The notes: a model not told the origin generated them from the letters alone. Shown: positions 9,490-21,311, numbered from the stretch's first letter. The stretch is DNA of 64,000 nucleotides from Methylorubrum salsuginis (GCF_900114375.1 NZ_FOSV01000014.1:62001-126000), one strand, 5' to 3'. Numbers and translations: made by a program.

Positions 9490-9837
9490 CGTGCCTTCGC
9501 GGGTCGTTCTCTAGTTCCGCGCGTGCCGGCCGGGGCGTTCCGCAGGCGCGGAGACGATCCTATCCGAATCCGGCGCGATCCGCGACCGGCCGCTCACGCC
9601 CGCGCGAACGGATGCGGAGCCTGCCTGTATTCAAGGCCGCTTCCATGTCGCATCCGAAGCGGGATGTCGAGCGCGAGGCCGGCGATTGCAAGGATGCTGC
9701 CGCGTGGCCCGCGCGTTCACCTGCCATGCACCGGGTGCCTGCAGGCCGCGCTGGCCGAGCGGGTCAAAGCACCGCACGGAACCGGATGCTGCTCTGCACC
9801 ATCTAAACACGCACTGCAACAATTCCCGCGAGGCACG
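9490..9837. other. Divergent intergenic region between ispG and the patatin gene
   Basis: These 348 bases must hold the outward-facing promoters for ispG (minus) and the patatin-like phospholipase (plus). No gene, strong hairpin or recognisable operator was found. Short open frames here have no ribosome binding site and unusual composition. Confidence 0.5.
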
Positions 9838-11010
9838 ATGGACAGGATCAGCCCCGAGATCAGCCCCGAGATCAGCCCCGAGACGAGCGCGGCCGCGACG
9901 GGATCGGATGCGCCCGGCGACGACGCTCACAATCCGGTGACGGCGATTCCGAGCCCGATCGCCCCCACGACCCGACCGGGCGAGGGCTTTCGCGGGCTGG
10001 CCGGGCCGCGGGCCGAGAAGGCGGTGGCCTTGGCGCTTCAGGGCGGCGGCTCGCACGGCGCCTTCACCTGGGGCGTGCTCGACGCGTTGATCGAGGACGG
10101 GCGCGTCGCCTTCGAGGCCGTGACCGGCGCGAGCGCGGGGGCGATGAACGCCGTCGTCCTCGTGGACGGCTGGCTGGCGGGCGGGCCGGACGGGGCGCGG
10201 GCCGCCCTCGAAGCGTTCTGGCGCGAGGCGAGCCTGGACGCCGACCTCAACCCGGTCAAGCAGAGCTGGATCGACGGGATGTTCCACGTCTGGAAGGGCA
10301 ATCCCTTCGTCGAGGCGTGGCTGAAGGTGCTCAATCCCGGCCCCTATGCGGCCAACCCCCTCAACATCAACCCCCTGCGCGGGGCGCTGGAGCGCGTGGT
10401 CGATTTCGAGCGCCTGCGGAACGCTGAAACCGCCGACGTCTTCGTCTCGGCCACCAATGTCTGGACCGGCAAGCTCGCGGTGTTCGAGCGCGAGCGCCTG
10501 ACCGCGGACCATCTCCTGGCCTCGGCCTGCTTGCCCACCGTGTTCCAGGCGGTGGAAATCGACGGCGTGCCCTATTGGGACGGCGGCTATCTCGGCAATC
10601 CGGCGCTCTACCCGCTACACGAGGCGCGCACCCGCGACATCCTCCTGGTGCAGATCAACCCGGTCGAGCGCCGCGAGACCCCGCGCACCGCGCAGGACAT
10701 TCAGAACCGCCTCAACGAGATCACCTTCAACGCCAACCTGATGCGGGAACTACGCTCCATCGACTTCGTGCACGGCCTGATCGAGGAGAACGGCCAATCG
10801 GTCGAGGGGCTGGAACGCGTCTTCCTCCACCGCATCGACGGCACCGACCTGCTCGACGACTACGCCGCCTCCTCCCGCCTCGACGCCCGCTGGCGGATGA
10901 TCGAGCGCCTGCGCGACAAGGGCCGCGCCGCGGCCAAGGCGTGGCTCGACGACGGGTACGGAGAGGTGGGCGTGCGCTGCACGCTCGATCTGAAGCAGGC
11001 GTATCAGTAG
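9838..11010 (+). CDS. Patatin-like phospholipase
   Basis: The 390-residue protein has the patatin catalytic set: oxyanion loop LQGGGSHGAF, nucleophile elbow GASAGAM (GxSxG), and the DGG motif in YWDGGYLGNPALYPL. This predicts a Ser-Asp dyad lipid acyl hydrolase. The C-terminal half resembles bacterial patatins with a DUF3734-type tail. The ATG at 9838 follows GCGAGGC. An open frame extends far upstream but reads as non-coding. The N-terminal 65 residues are polar and low-complexity, beginning with three ISPE repeats. No signal peptide is seen, so a cytoplasmic or membrane-peripheral enzyme is likely. The lipid substrate is not known. Confidence 0.9.
   Translation: MDRISPEISPEISPETSAAATGSDAPGDDAHNPVTAIPSPIAPTTRPGEGFRGLAGPRAEKAVALALQGGGSHGAFTWGVLDALIEDGRVAFEAVTGASAGAMNAVVLVDGWLAGGPDGARAALEAFWREASLDADLNPVKQSWIDGMFHVWKGNPFVEAWLKVLNPGPYAANPLNINPLRGALERVVDFERLRNAETADVFVSATNVWTGKLAVFERERLTADHLLASACLPTVFQAVEIDGVPYWDGGYLGNPALYPLHEARTRDILLVQINPVERRETPRTAQDIQNRLNEITFNANLMRELRSIDFVHGLIEENGQSVEGLERVFLHRIDGTDLLDDYAASSRLDARWRMIERLRDKGRAAAKAWLDDGYGEVGVRCTLDLKQAYQ
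9847..9882 (+). repeat. Three perfect 12-bp tandem repeats in the patatin N-terminus
   Basis: The unit ATCAGCCCCGAG is repeated exactly three times and encodes ISPE x3 in the disordered N-terminus. Perfect in-frame units suggest recent slippage and a length-variable tail. Confidence 0.9.
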
Positions 11011-11077
11011 GCCGCCCCTTCCCCGACCGCGTCGCCCGGCAGGCGACGCGATTTCGCTTGCGCCCTCGTTGCTACGA

Positions 11078-11097
11078 ACATAAAGATATCTTTATGT
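11078..11097. promoter_or_regulatory. Perfect 20-bp palindrome over the sahR start codon (probable operator)
   Basis: The sequence ACATAAAGATATCTTTATGT is perfectly self-complementary over 20 bases and strikingly AT-rich against its surroundings. Its right arm contains the ATG (11094-11096) of the ArsR-methyltransferase gene. ArsR-family dimers bind such dyads, so autorepression of sahR-metF-metH is the likely function. No second copy was noticed upstream of metF or metH. Confidence 0.75.
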
Positions 11098-12116
11098 CTA
11101 GCGAGAGCAGCCACAGGACGGCCTCCCCCGCGGCGTCGGTGCCCTTCGCCGAGGCCCTCGCCGTGCTGCGCGCGGCGGCCGAGGAGACGCGGCTGCGCAT
11201 CCTGGCGCTTCTGGCGGAAGGGGAATTGTCGGTCTCCGACCTCACCGACATCCTGGGCCAGTCGCAGCCGCGCATCTCGCGCCATCTCAAGCTTCTGGTC
11301 GAGTCCGGCCTGATCGAGCGCCACCGCGAGGGCGCCTGGGCGTTCTTCCGCCTGCGCGAGGCGGCGGTCAGCTTCGTCGAGCCGCTGATCGCCGCACTCC
11401 ACCGTGAAGAACCGCCGCTCTCGGAGGATCGCGCCCGGCTTGATTCGGTGCGGGCCCAGCGGGCGGAAGCCGCCCAGACTTTCTTCGCCCGGCTGGCCCC
11501 CAAATGGGACCGGCTGCGCTCGCTCCACGTGCCCGAGGCCACCGTCGAGGCCGCCGTGCTCGACGCGCTGGGGGATCGCCCGATCCGCCACGTGGTCGAT
11601 CTCGGCACCGGCACCGGCAAGATGCTGGCCCTCTTGGCGCCGCGCGCCGGGCGGGCCACCGGGCTCGATTCGAGCCATGCCATGCTGTCGGTCGCCCGCG
11701 CCAACCTCGAGCGGGCGGGCCTGTCGCGGGTCGATCTGCGCCAGGGCGACCTGCACGCGCCGCCCTTCGGCCGGGCCGGCTTCGACCTCGTCGTGCTGCA
11801 CCAAGTGCTGCACTACCTCGACGATCCGGTCCGCGCGTTGCGCGAGGCGGTGCGCCTCGTGGCGCCGGGCGGGCGCCTGCTCGTGGTCGATTTCGCGCCC
11901 CACACCCTCGAACACCTGCGCGAGACCCAGGCGCATCGCCGCCTCGGGTTCAGTGCCGAGCAGGTGGCGGGCTGGCTGACGCAGGCGGGCCTCGGCCGGG
12001 TCGAGAGCCGGGATCTGGCCCCCGACGACGGCACCGAGCACCCGCTCACCGTCACCCTCTGGCTCGCCCACGATGCGGCCGCGGCGGAAGAACCGGACGA
12101 GCGGGCGGTGGCGTGA
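11094..12116 (+). CDS. sahR: ArsR-family regulator fused to a SAM-dependent methyltransferase domain (SahR-like)
   Basis: The 340-residue protein has an ArsR winged helix in residues 15-100, with LSVSDLTDILGQSQPRIS as the recognition region. A class I methyltransferase fold follows, with SAM-binding motif VDLGTGTGK at 168-176 and the post-II region FDLVVLHQVLHYLDDP. It lies directly upstream of metF and metH. From the known SahR regulators of proteobacteria I infer that it senses S-adenosylhomocysteine (or SAM) and represses methionine-cycle genes. The methyltransferase domain probably serves as the ligand pocket rather than as an enzyme. The ATG at 11094 sits inside a perfect palindrome. A far longer upstream open frame overlaps the patatin gene and was not used. 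Confidence 0.85.
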   Translation: MSSESSHRTASPAASVPFAEALAVLRAAAEETRLRILALLAEGELSVSDLTDILGQSQPRISRHLKLLVESGLIERHREGAWAFFRLREAAVSFVEPLIAALHREEPPLSEDRARLDSVRAQRAEAAQTFFARLAPKWDRLRSLHVPEATVEAAVLDALGDRPIRHVVDLGTGTGKMLALLAPRAGRATGLDSSHAMLSVARANLERAGLSRVDLRQGDLHAPPFGRAGFDLVVLHQVLHYLDDPVRALREAVRLVAPGGRLLVVDFAPHTLEHLRETQAHRRLGFSAEQVAGWLTQAGLGRVESRDLAPDDGTEHPLTVTLWLAHDAAAAEEPDERAVA

Positions 12117-12200
12117 AAGCCTGAGACGACACGCCCAAGCCGACACGGCCCGAACATGATCGAACGACAAGACCAAACGCGTACCAAGGGGACGATCCCG

Positions 12201-13121
12201 ATGCCCACCGCTTCCCAGCACCGCGCCAGCCGCGACGGCTTCCGCCCGATCCGGGTCTCGATCGAGTTCTTTCCGCCCAAGTCCGAGGAGATGGAGAAGA
12301 TCCTCTGGTCCTCGATCGAGCGTCTGGCGCCGTTGCAGCCGAAATTCGTCTCGGTGACCTACGGGGCGGGCGGCTCGACGCGGGAGCGCACCCACAACAC
12401 GGTGGCCCGCATGGTGCGCGAGACCAACCTCAAGCCCGCCGCCCACCTCACCTGCGTGGACGCCACGCGCGAGGAAATCGACGCCGTGGTGCAATCTTAT
12501 TGGGATGCGGGCGTGCGCCACATCGTGGCGCTTCGCGGCGACCCGGCCGAGGGCGTCGGCTACGCCTACCGGCCCCATCCCGGCGGCTACGCCCAGACCT
12601 CCGACCTCGTGGCCGGCATCAAGCGCATCGGCGACTTCAAGGTCTCGGTCTCGGCCTATCCCGAGAAGCACCCGGAAGCCGCTTCCCTCGATGCCGACAT
12701 CGACGCCCTGAAGGCCAAGGTCGATGCCGGCGCCGATCAGGCGATCACCCAGTTCTTCTTCGATAACGAGATCTACCTGCGCTACCTCGACAAGGTGCGC
12801 GCGGCCGGGATCGACATCCCGATCATCCCCGGCATCCTGCCGGTGCAGAACTTCAAGCAGGCGGCCAACTTCGCCCGCCGCACCGGCGCCTCGGTGCCCT
12901 ACTGGCTCGCCGCCCGGTTCGAGGGCCTCGACGACGACGTGGAAACCCGTCGTCTGGTCGCCGCCGCCGTCGCCGCCGAGCAGGTGCTCGACCTCGTCGA
13001 TCAGGGCGTGGAGGACTTCCACTTCTACTCGATGAACCGCTCCGACCTCGTCTACGCCATCTGCCACCTGCTCGGCCTGCGCTCGCAGACCCCGAAGGTG
13101 GCGGCGGCGAAGGCGGCGTAA
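12201..13121 (+). CDS. metF: 5,10-methylenetetrahydrofolate reductase (NAD(P)H)
   Basis: The 306-residue protein has MetF family motifs: RVSIEFFPPKSEEMEK with the catalytic glutamate, FVSVTYGAGGSTR, HLTCVD, HIVALRGDP, and QFFFDNEIYLRYLDK. It is a FAD-containing TIM barrel that makes 5-methyl-THF, the methyl donor used by MetH encoded next. The ATG at 12201 has AAGGGG 9 bases upstream. An alternative in-frame ATG at 12156 would add 15 residues. It is the second gene of sahR-metF-metH, starting 84 bp after the regulator. In a methylotroph this step also drains one-carbon units from the tetrahydrofolate pool. Confidence 0.95.
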   Translation: MPTASQHRASRDGFRPIRVSIEFFPPKSEEMEKILWSSIERLAPLQPKFVSVTYGAGGSTRERTHNTVARMVRETNLKPAAHLTCVDATREEIDAVVQSYWDAGVRHIVALRGDPAEGVGYAYRPHPGGYAQTSDLVAGIKRIGDFKVSVSAYPEKHPEAASLDADIDALKAKVDAGADQAITQFFFDNEIYLRYLDKVRAAGIDIPIIPGILPVQNFKQAANFARRTGASVPYWLAARFEGLDDDVETRRLVAAAVAAEQVLDLVDQGVEDFHFYSMNRSDLVYAICHLLGLRSQTPKVAAAKAA

Positions 13122-13138
13122 CCGCTTCCACCCCTCGC

Positions 13139-13255
13139 CCTCATCCGGAGATGCCCGCGCCAGGCGGGCCTCGAAGGAGGGCTCAGGGGATCAATGCGCC
13201 TTCTGGTGGGCTCCTTCACAAGCCCTCCGCCTCGCTCCGGCACCTCAGGATGAGG
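13139..13255. repeat. 117-bp inverted-repeat element inside the metF-metH operon
   Basis: The segment begins CCTCATCCGGAG and ends CTCAGGATGAGG, which are near-perfect inverted ends (one mismatch over 12). The interior is rich in short GC inverted motifs (CTCGAAGGAGGGCTC, CCTCCGCCTCGCTCCGG). It fills nearly the whole 194-bp gap between metF and metH. From memory of related genomes, this resembles a dispersed non-coding repeat common in Methylobacterium; copy number cannot be shown from this window. Confidence 0.6.
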
Positions 13256-13315
13256 TGGGTTGATGGCACCGACGCTTTCGGCCATCGCCTTCGGAAACTC
13301 CCAGGATCGTCCGAC

Positions 13316-17068
<3,753 letters not shown>

Positions 17069-17084
17069 GTCCGTTCGGCCACAC

Positions 17085-17115
17085 CCGGCGCGGGATCGTC
17101 CCCGCGCCGGCTTTC
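17085..17115 (+). terminator. Intrinsic-type terminator of the sahR-metF-metH operon
   Basis: Arms CCGGCGCGGG (17085-17094) and CCCGCGCCGG (17101-17110) pair perfectly over 10 bp around ATCGTC. CTTTC follows. It begins 16 bp after the metH stop. Confidence 0.6.
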
Positions 17116-17199
17116 AGCCCTTGCCGAGTGGGTCCGACGGGGGCAAGCCGGCGAACCGACCGGGGCGGCGACGCCGCGGTCCCTTCAGGAAACACCCCG

Positions 17200-17412
17200 A
17201 TGCGCCCCACGCTCCTCGTCCTCGCCGCGGCTCTGGCCTGCGGCCTCGCCGCCTGCAACAGCACGGAGTCCGGCAATTCGGGCCTGTCGCAATCCTTCGA
17301 CACCGGCAATTACCGCCGCTCGAACGACACCAACGGCACGATGGATCGCAAGGACGTGAACCGCGCCTACACGCAGCCCTCGTTGCCCTCGATCGCCAAC
17401 CGCGGTTTCTGA
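17200..17412 (+). CDS. Small lipoprotein of unknown function
   Basis: The 70-residue protein has a short positively charged start and a hydrophobic stretch. The lipobox LAAC (Cys at about residue 19) predicts lipid attachment. The mature part is about 50 residues, polar and Ser/Asn-rich, with no recognised domain. The ATG at 17200 is preceded by CAGGAAAC about 9 bases upstream. It lies after the metH terminator and before the convergent rlmN gene, so it is probably monocistronic. Small lipoproteins of this kind are frequent in Rhizobiales and have no assigned role. Confidence 0.72.
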   Translation: MRPTLLVLAAALACGLAACNSTESGNSGLSQSFDTGNYRRSNDTNGTMDRKDVNRAYTQPSLPSIANRGF

Positions 17413-17537
17413 TTTTTTTGGATTCGGAGACTGGAGCGGCCGGGGCTCCCGACCGCTCCATCAAGGCTCCGCGTCATTGCGAGGCGGAGCCCGCCACCTC
17501 GTCTCCTGCAAGCCGGAGGCTCAGGCCGGGGTGAGCC

Positions 17538-18818
17538 TCAATCCTCCCCGCCCGCGTAAAACCCTTCCGCCCCCAGCCCCTCTTCCATCAGCATCCGGGC
17601 GCGCGCCCGCATCTTCTCGGTCTCGCTCTTGAGCTGGCCGCAGGCCGCCAGGATGTCGCGGCCGCGGGGCGTGCGCACCGGCGAGGCGTAGCCGGCGTTG
17701 AACACGATCTCGGAGAAGCGGTCGATCCGCTCCCAGTCCGAGCACTCGTACTTGGAGCCGGGCCAGGGATTGAACGGGATCAGGTTGATCTTGGCCGGGA
17801 TGCCCTTGAGCAGCCGCACCAGGGCCCGCGCATCGGCGTCCGAATCGTTCACGCCTTTCAGCATCACGTATTCGAAGGTGATGCGCCGCGCGTTGCTGAC
17901 GCCCGGATAGTTGCGGCAGGCGTCGAGCAGCTGCGCGATCGGATACTTCCGGTTCAGCGGCACCAGCTCGTCGCGCAGATCGTCGCGCACGGCGTGCAGC
18001 GAGATCGCCAGCATGGCGTTGGCCTCCAACCCCAGCCGCTCGATCTGCGGCACGACGCCGGAGGTCGAGACCGTGATGCGCCGCCGCGACAGGGCGAGGC
18101 CCTCCTGATCCGACATCACCGAGACCGCATCGATCACCGCATCGAGATTGTAGAGCGGCTCGCCCATGCCCATGAAGACGATGTTGGTGACGAGGCGCCC
18201 GACCTCGCCGCCGCCGTCCTTGCTCGGCATCTGCCCGGCGAAGTCGCCCAGCGCGTCGCGGGCGACCACGAGCTGCGAGACGATCTCCGCCGTCGAGAGG
18301 TTGCGCACGAGGCGCTGCGTGCCGGTGTGACAGAACGAGCAGGTCAGCGTGCAGCCGACCTGCGACGAGACGCAGAGCGTGCCGCGGTCGTCGCCGGGGA
18401 TGTAGACGCACTCGATCTCGGCGCCGCGATTGTGATCGTGCGCGCCGGTCGGCGCCATGCGCAGGAGCCACTTGCGGGTGCCGTCGCGGGAGACCTGCTC
18501 GCTCACGACCTCGGGCCGCTCCAGGGTGTAGGCGTCCGCGAGCTGCGCCTTCAGCACCTTGCCGACATTGGTCATCTCGGCGAATTCGCGGGCGCCGCGC
18601 ACGTAGATCCAATGCCAGAGCTGGGAGACGCGCATCCGCGTCTCGCGCTCCGCGACGCCGATGTCGATGAGCGCCTGTTTCAGGTCGGCCCGCGTCAGCC
18701 CGACGAGCGAGCGCTTGCGGCCGGGCACGGTGGCGAGCGCCGTGACCTCGGGGGCCTTCTCGATCGGGGAAACGGGGCGCGCCTCGCGCCGGGCGGTGTC
18801 GAACGACGCCGTCGCCAT
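17538..18818 (-). CDS. rlmN: Dual-specificity 23S rRNA/tRNA adenine C2-methyltransferase RlmN
   Basis: This 426-residue radical SAM enzyme methylates C2 of A2503 in 23S rRNA (and A37 in some tRNAs). Cysteines C156, C160 and C163 form the CxxxCxxC cluster motif in CTLTCSFC. C149 (in GTLCVSSQ) and C393 (in ILAACGQL) match the resolving and methyl-carrying cysteines of E. coli RlmN. The family helix QLWHWIYVRG is present near residue 66. A 35-residue N-terminal tail is longer than in E. coli. Transcribed on the minus strand, it converges on the small lipoprotein gene. The 125-bp gap after its stop contains a degenerate CGTCATTGCGAGGCGGAG repeat. Confidence 0.95.
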   Translation of the reverse strand: MATASFDTARREARPVSPIEKAPEVTALATVPGRKRSLVGLTRADLKQALIDIGVAERETRMRVSQLWHWIYVRGAREFAEMTNVGKVLKAQLADAYTLERPEVVSEQVSRDGTRKWLLRMAPTGAHDHNRGAEIECVYIPGDDRGTLCVSSQVGCTLTCSFCHTGTQRLVRNLSTAEIVSQLVVARDALGDFAGQMPSKDGGGEVGRLVTNIVFMGMGEPLYNLDAVIDAVSVMSDQEGLALSRRRITVSTSGVVPQIERLGLEANAMLAISLHAVRDDLRDELVPLNRKYPIAQLLDACRNYPGVSNARRITFEYVMLKGVNDSDADARALVRLLKGIPAKINLIPFNPWPGSKYECSDWERIDRFSEIVFNAGYASPVRTPRGRDILAACGQLKSETEKMRARARMLMEEGLGAEGFYAGGED

Positions 18819-18890
18819 GGGAGTGACCTTGGGAAGCTGGAATTGTTTTCATATACCGGATTCGCGCGCGAACGCGAATGCGCCGGCTGC

Positions 18891-19493
18891 CTACGAGCCT
18901 TTCGTCCGCTTCGGACGTGCCGGCACCGGGCCGATGACGATCCGGGTCTTCGGCCCGAGCCGCCGCAGCAGGCGGCGCAGATCCGCCGGCCGCAGGGCCA
19001 CGCAGCCCTCCGTCGGCTTAAAACCCTCGCGGGCGATGTGCATGAAGATGGCCGAGCCCGCCCCCGGGCGGATCGGGCCGCGATTGTGGTCGAGATCGAG
19101 CACGAGGTCGTAGAGCCCGTCCTCGCGCCACATCGATTCGGCGCTGGTCGGGCTCGGCAGGCGGATCGGGCAATTGTAGCGCCGGTCGGTCTTGGCGTCG
19201 CACCAGCCGTCGTCCGGCCGGATCGCCCGGAGCGGCAGGGGGCTCGCGGGTCGCACGCCGAACCGGTCCGGCCGGAAATACCCGCCGCGCAGGCGAAACG
19301 CGCCGCGGGGCGAGGCCCCGTCGCCCTCGCGCTTGACCGCGCGGATGCCGGAGCGTCCGAGCGCGCAGGGGATCACCGCGGCGCCCGCCACGAGCCGGCC
19401 GCGCGTCGGCGCGCCCGGCAGCGGATGCACCCGCAGCCACGTCAGTGCCGCCGGGCGCGACGTTCCGCCCGCCCTCGATCCAGGACGCTTCAT
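18891..19493 (-). CDS. L,D-transpeptidase (YkuD-like catalytic domain)
   Basis: The 200-residue protein has the L,D-transpeptidase core. It reads DGASPRGAFRLRGGYFRP early, then IFMHIAREGFKPTEGCVAL, which gives the catalytic His and Cys in the spaced H...TxGC arrangement. It resembles the YkuD/ErfK branch often annotated L,D-transpeptidase family in Rhizobiales. These enzymes cross-link peptidoglycan or attach outer-membrane proteins to it. No obvious signal peptide is seen after the chosen ATG at 19493; an upstream in-frame start at 19601 adds a low-quality extension, so the true N-terminus is uncertain. The gene is 72 bp upstream of rlmN on the same strand. Confidence 0.8.
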   Translation of the reverse strand: MKRPGSRAGGTSRPAALTWLRVHPLPGAPTRGRLVAGAAVIPCALGRSGIRAVKREGDGASPRGAFRLRGGYFRPDRFGVRPASPLPLRAIRPDDGWCDAKTDRRYNCPIRLPSPTSAESMWREDGLYDLVLDLDHNRGPIRPGAGSAIFMHIAREGFKPTEGCVALRPADLRRLLRRLGPKTRIVIGPVPARPKRTKGS

Positions 19494-19762
19494 GTCCGGT
19501 TCATTCCCCCGCGGTACGTTCGGTTGCCTTCGCCCCTGCCCGGGCTGTGCGCTGGCGCTCGCAACAGGCCGCCGAACATGGCGAAAATGCTGCATAAGCA
19601 TGTGGCCCGGATTTTCCGGAGCCGGAAACGAACTAAATCGGTGCGAGGGTGCGGCTGCGTGAGCATCGCCCGCGGTAGACTTTTGGGCAGATGCTCTCGG
19701 GCCGGTCTTCCGTCATGAATCCTGTTTCGTTGCCTGCCTGAGCCGGGGGCTCGGGTCACCGG

Positions 19763-20476
19763 ATGAGCTTGCCGAAAGTCACCTCGTCGATGTCGAATCC
19801 TTACTGCCTCCTCGTCTGCGACGACGACGACGCCCTGCGCGAGGCACTGACGGAGCAGATCGACGCCTACGACGAATTTTCCGTCATCGGCGAGGCCAAC
19901 GCCACCGCGGCGATGGCCCGCGTGGCGGAGGAGCGCATCGACCTCGTCGTGATGGATGTCGGCCTGCCCGACATGGACGGGCGCGAGGCCGTGCGCCTCA
20001 TGCGCCGCAACGGCTATCGCGGGCCGATCATCGTGCTGACCGCCCAGGAATCCGACGACGACATGGTCGAGGGCCTGGAGGCGGGCGCCAACGACTACGT
20101 GGTCAAGCCGTTCAAGTTCGCCGTGCTGCTGGCCCGCATCCGCGTGCAGCTGCGCCAGCACGAGGCCAGCGAGGACGCGGTGTTCCGCATCGGCCCCTAC
20201 ACCTTCCGCCCCGGCGCCAAGCTGCTCGTGGGCGAGCGCGGCTCGAAGCTGAAGCTCACCGAGAAGGAGACCGCGATCCTGCGCTACCTCTACCGGGCCG
20301 GCCGCGAGGTGGTGGGACGCGACACGCTGCTCGCCGAAGTCTGGGGCTACAACGCCCACGTCACCACGCACACGCTCGAAACCCACATCTATCGCCTGCG
20401 CCAGAAGATCGAGCCGAACCCGGCCACCGCCGCGATCCTGGTCACCGAGGGCGGTGGGTATAAGCTGCTTCCTTAA
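19763..20476 (+). CDS. OmpR-family response regulator (possibly CenR-like)
   Basis: The 237-residue protein has a receiver domain (acidic pocket VCDDDD, phospho-acceptor Asp in VVMDVGLPDMDG, Thr in VLTAQ, Lys in VVKPF). A winged-helix Trans_reg_C domain follows, with LTEKETAILRYLYR and THTLETHIYRLRQKIE. No histidine kinase lies next to it, so it is an orphan in this window. The overall form is compatible with CenR, an envelope-control regulator in alphaproteobacteria, but this assignment is tentative. A second ATG at 19790 (MSNPYC) is an equally good start. The 269-bp region upstream shows no other gene. Confidence 0.88.
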   Translation: MSLPKVTSSMSNPYCLLVCDDDDALREALTEQIDAYDEFSVIGEANATAAMARVAEERIDLVVMDVGLPDMDGREAVRLMRRNGYRGPIIVLTAQESDDDMVEGLEAGANDYVVKPFKFAVLLARIRVQLRQHEASEDAVFRIGPYTFRPGAKLLVGERGSKLKLTEKETAILRYLYRAGREVVGRDTLLAEVWGYNAHVTTHTLETHIYRLRQKIEPNPATAAILVTEGGGYKLLP

Positions 20477-20480
20477 GTCT

Positions 20481-20644
20481 GGCCTCAGACGCCGGCAGCC
20501 GCATCCGCGGCCTTAGGCTTCTCGCTTCGCTAAAGCATCGTCCCGGAAGGTGGTTGCCGGCTTTCGGAAAAAGACGATGCAATTCAGGGATCTAGAGCCT
20601 TGGCATAGCCGAGGCCGCTGCGCAGGGCGCTCTTCGCGCCCGGC
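20481..20644. repeat. Dispersed intergenic repeat, copy A (interrupted by a palindromic insert)
   Basis: The left part (GGCCTCAGACGCCGGC... GGCTTCTCGCTTCGCT) and right part (GCCGAGGCCGCTGCGCAGGGCGCTCTTCGCGCCCGG) match 35181-35280 closely. Between them copy A has about 65 extra bases holding the 46-bp palindromic element at 20535-20580. This accounts for most of the 302-bp gene-free stretch 20477-20778. Confidence 0.7.
20535..20580. repeat. 46-bp palindromic repeat, copy 1
   Basis: The terminal arms GCATCGTC and GACGATGC pair, with an inner CCGGAA/TTTCGG dyad. It aligns end to end with the reverse complement of 46191-46236 and with 52807-52852, making a three-copy REP-like family in this window. 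Confidence 0.75.
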
Positions 20645-20778
20645 ATGCGGCCGTGCCTCCTGTAAACGGGGATGCGAAGGGGCTTGGCGGCGGCGTTTCG
20701 CGCGCGCGCCGTATCGGTTAAGCTTCACCGGGCCGTGAGCGGATCGGCCGAAGGATCGGCCGAAGGGCGGGACAGGCG

Positions 20779-21246
20779 TTGGGGCTCGACGACGACATCG
20801 CGATCCTGGCCGCCGCCCCGGTGTTCGAGCTGTTCGAGCGCGACGCCCTGCGCCTCCTGAGCTTCGCGGGCGACCGCCGCCAGCTCGAGGCCGGCGAACG
20901 CCTGTTCTCCCGCGGCGAGCCCTCCGACGGCGGCTACGTCGTGATGTCCGGCCTCATCGCGGTCGAGTCCCGCCGGGCGGGCGAGCCGCCGGTGACGGTC
21001 GGCCGCTCCGGCCTGATCGGCCGCAACGCCCTGTTCCGCCCGGTCGAGCGCCCGGCAGATGCCCGCGCCGTCGAGCCGGCCGAGGTGATGCGCCTGACGC
21101 CCTCCGTGATGAGCCGCGTGCTGCGCGAGTTTCCCGAGGTCGCGGGGATCGTCCACGACGGCATCGCGGAGGAGCTGCGCGACCTGATTCAGGGATTCTC
21201 GCGGGTGGGCGAGCGGCTGAAGGCCTCCGCGCCGCGACAGCGGTGA
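20779..21246 (+). CDS. Cyclic-nucleotide-binding-fold protein (Crp-like sensor domain only)
   Basis: The 155-residue protein is a single cNMP-binding beta-roll: FELFERDALRLLSF, then LEAGERLFSRGEPSDGGYVVMSGLIAV, then GLIGRNALF. It lacks the C-terminal helix-turn-helix of Crp/Fnr regulators, so it probably acts by protein contact. The phosphate-binding cassette (normally GExAL...R) is degenerate here (GLIGRNALFRP), so cyclic nucleotide binding is doubtful. The start is a TTG at 20779 with GGGACAGG upstream; no ATG fits. It lies 65 bp before dapD on the same strand, and cotranscription is possible. Confidence 0.75.
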   Translation: MGLDDDIAILAAAPVFELFERDALRLLSFAGDRRQLEAGERLFSRGEPSDGGYVVMSGLIAVESRRAGEPPVTVGRSGLIGRNALFRPVERPADARAVEPAEVMRLTPSVMSRVLREFPEVAGIVHDGIAEELRDLIQGFSRVGERLKASAPRQR

Positions 21247-21311
21247 CAGACGGAGGCGGCTTTTGTAAGCACGCCCGATCCGTCGCGCCGCGAACAGCCG
21301 GAACTGAGAAG

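Noticed and set aside
9847..9882. Regular repeats considered as a CRISPR-like array
   Set aside because: Units are 12 bp, directly adjacent without spacers, and in frame within a coding region.
12117..12200. SAM or cobalamin riboswitch before metF or metH
   Set aside because: The gaps are short or filled by a repeat, and no conserved riboswitch core was seen; control by the SahR palindrome is a better explanation.
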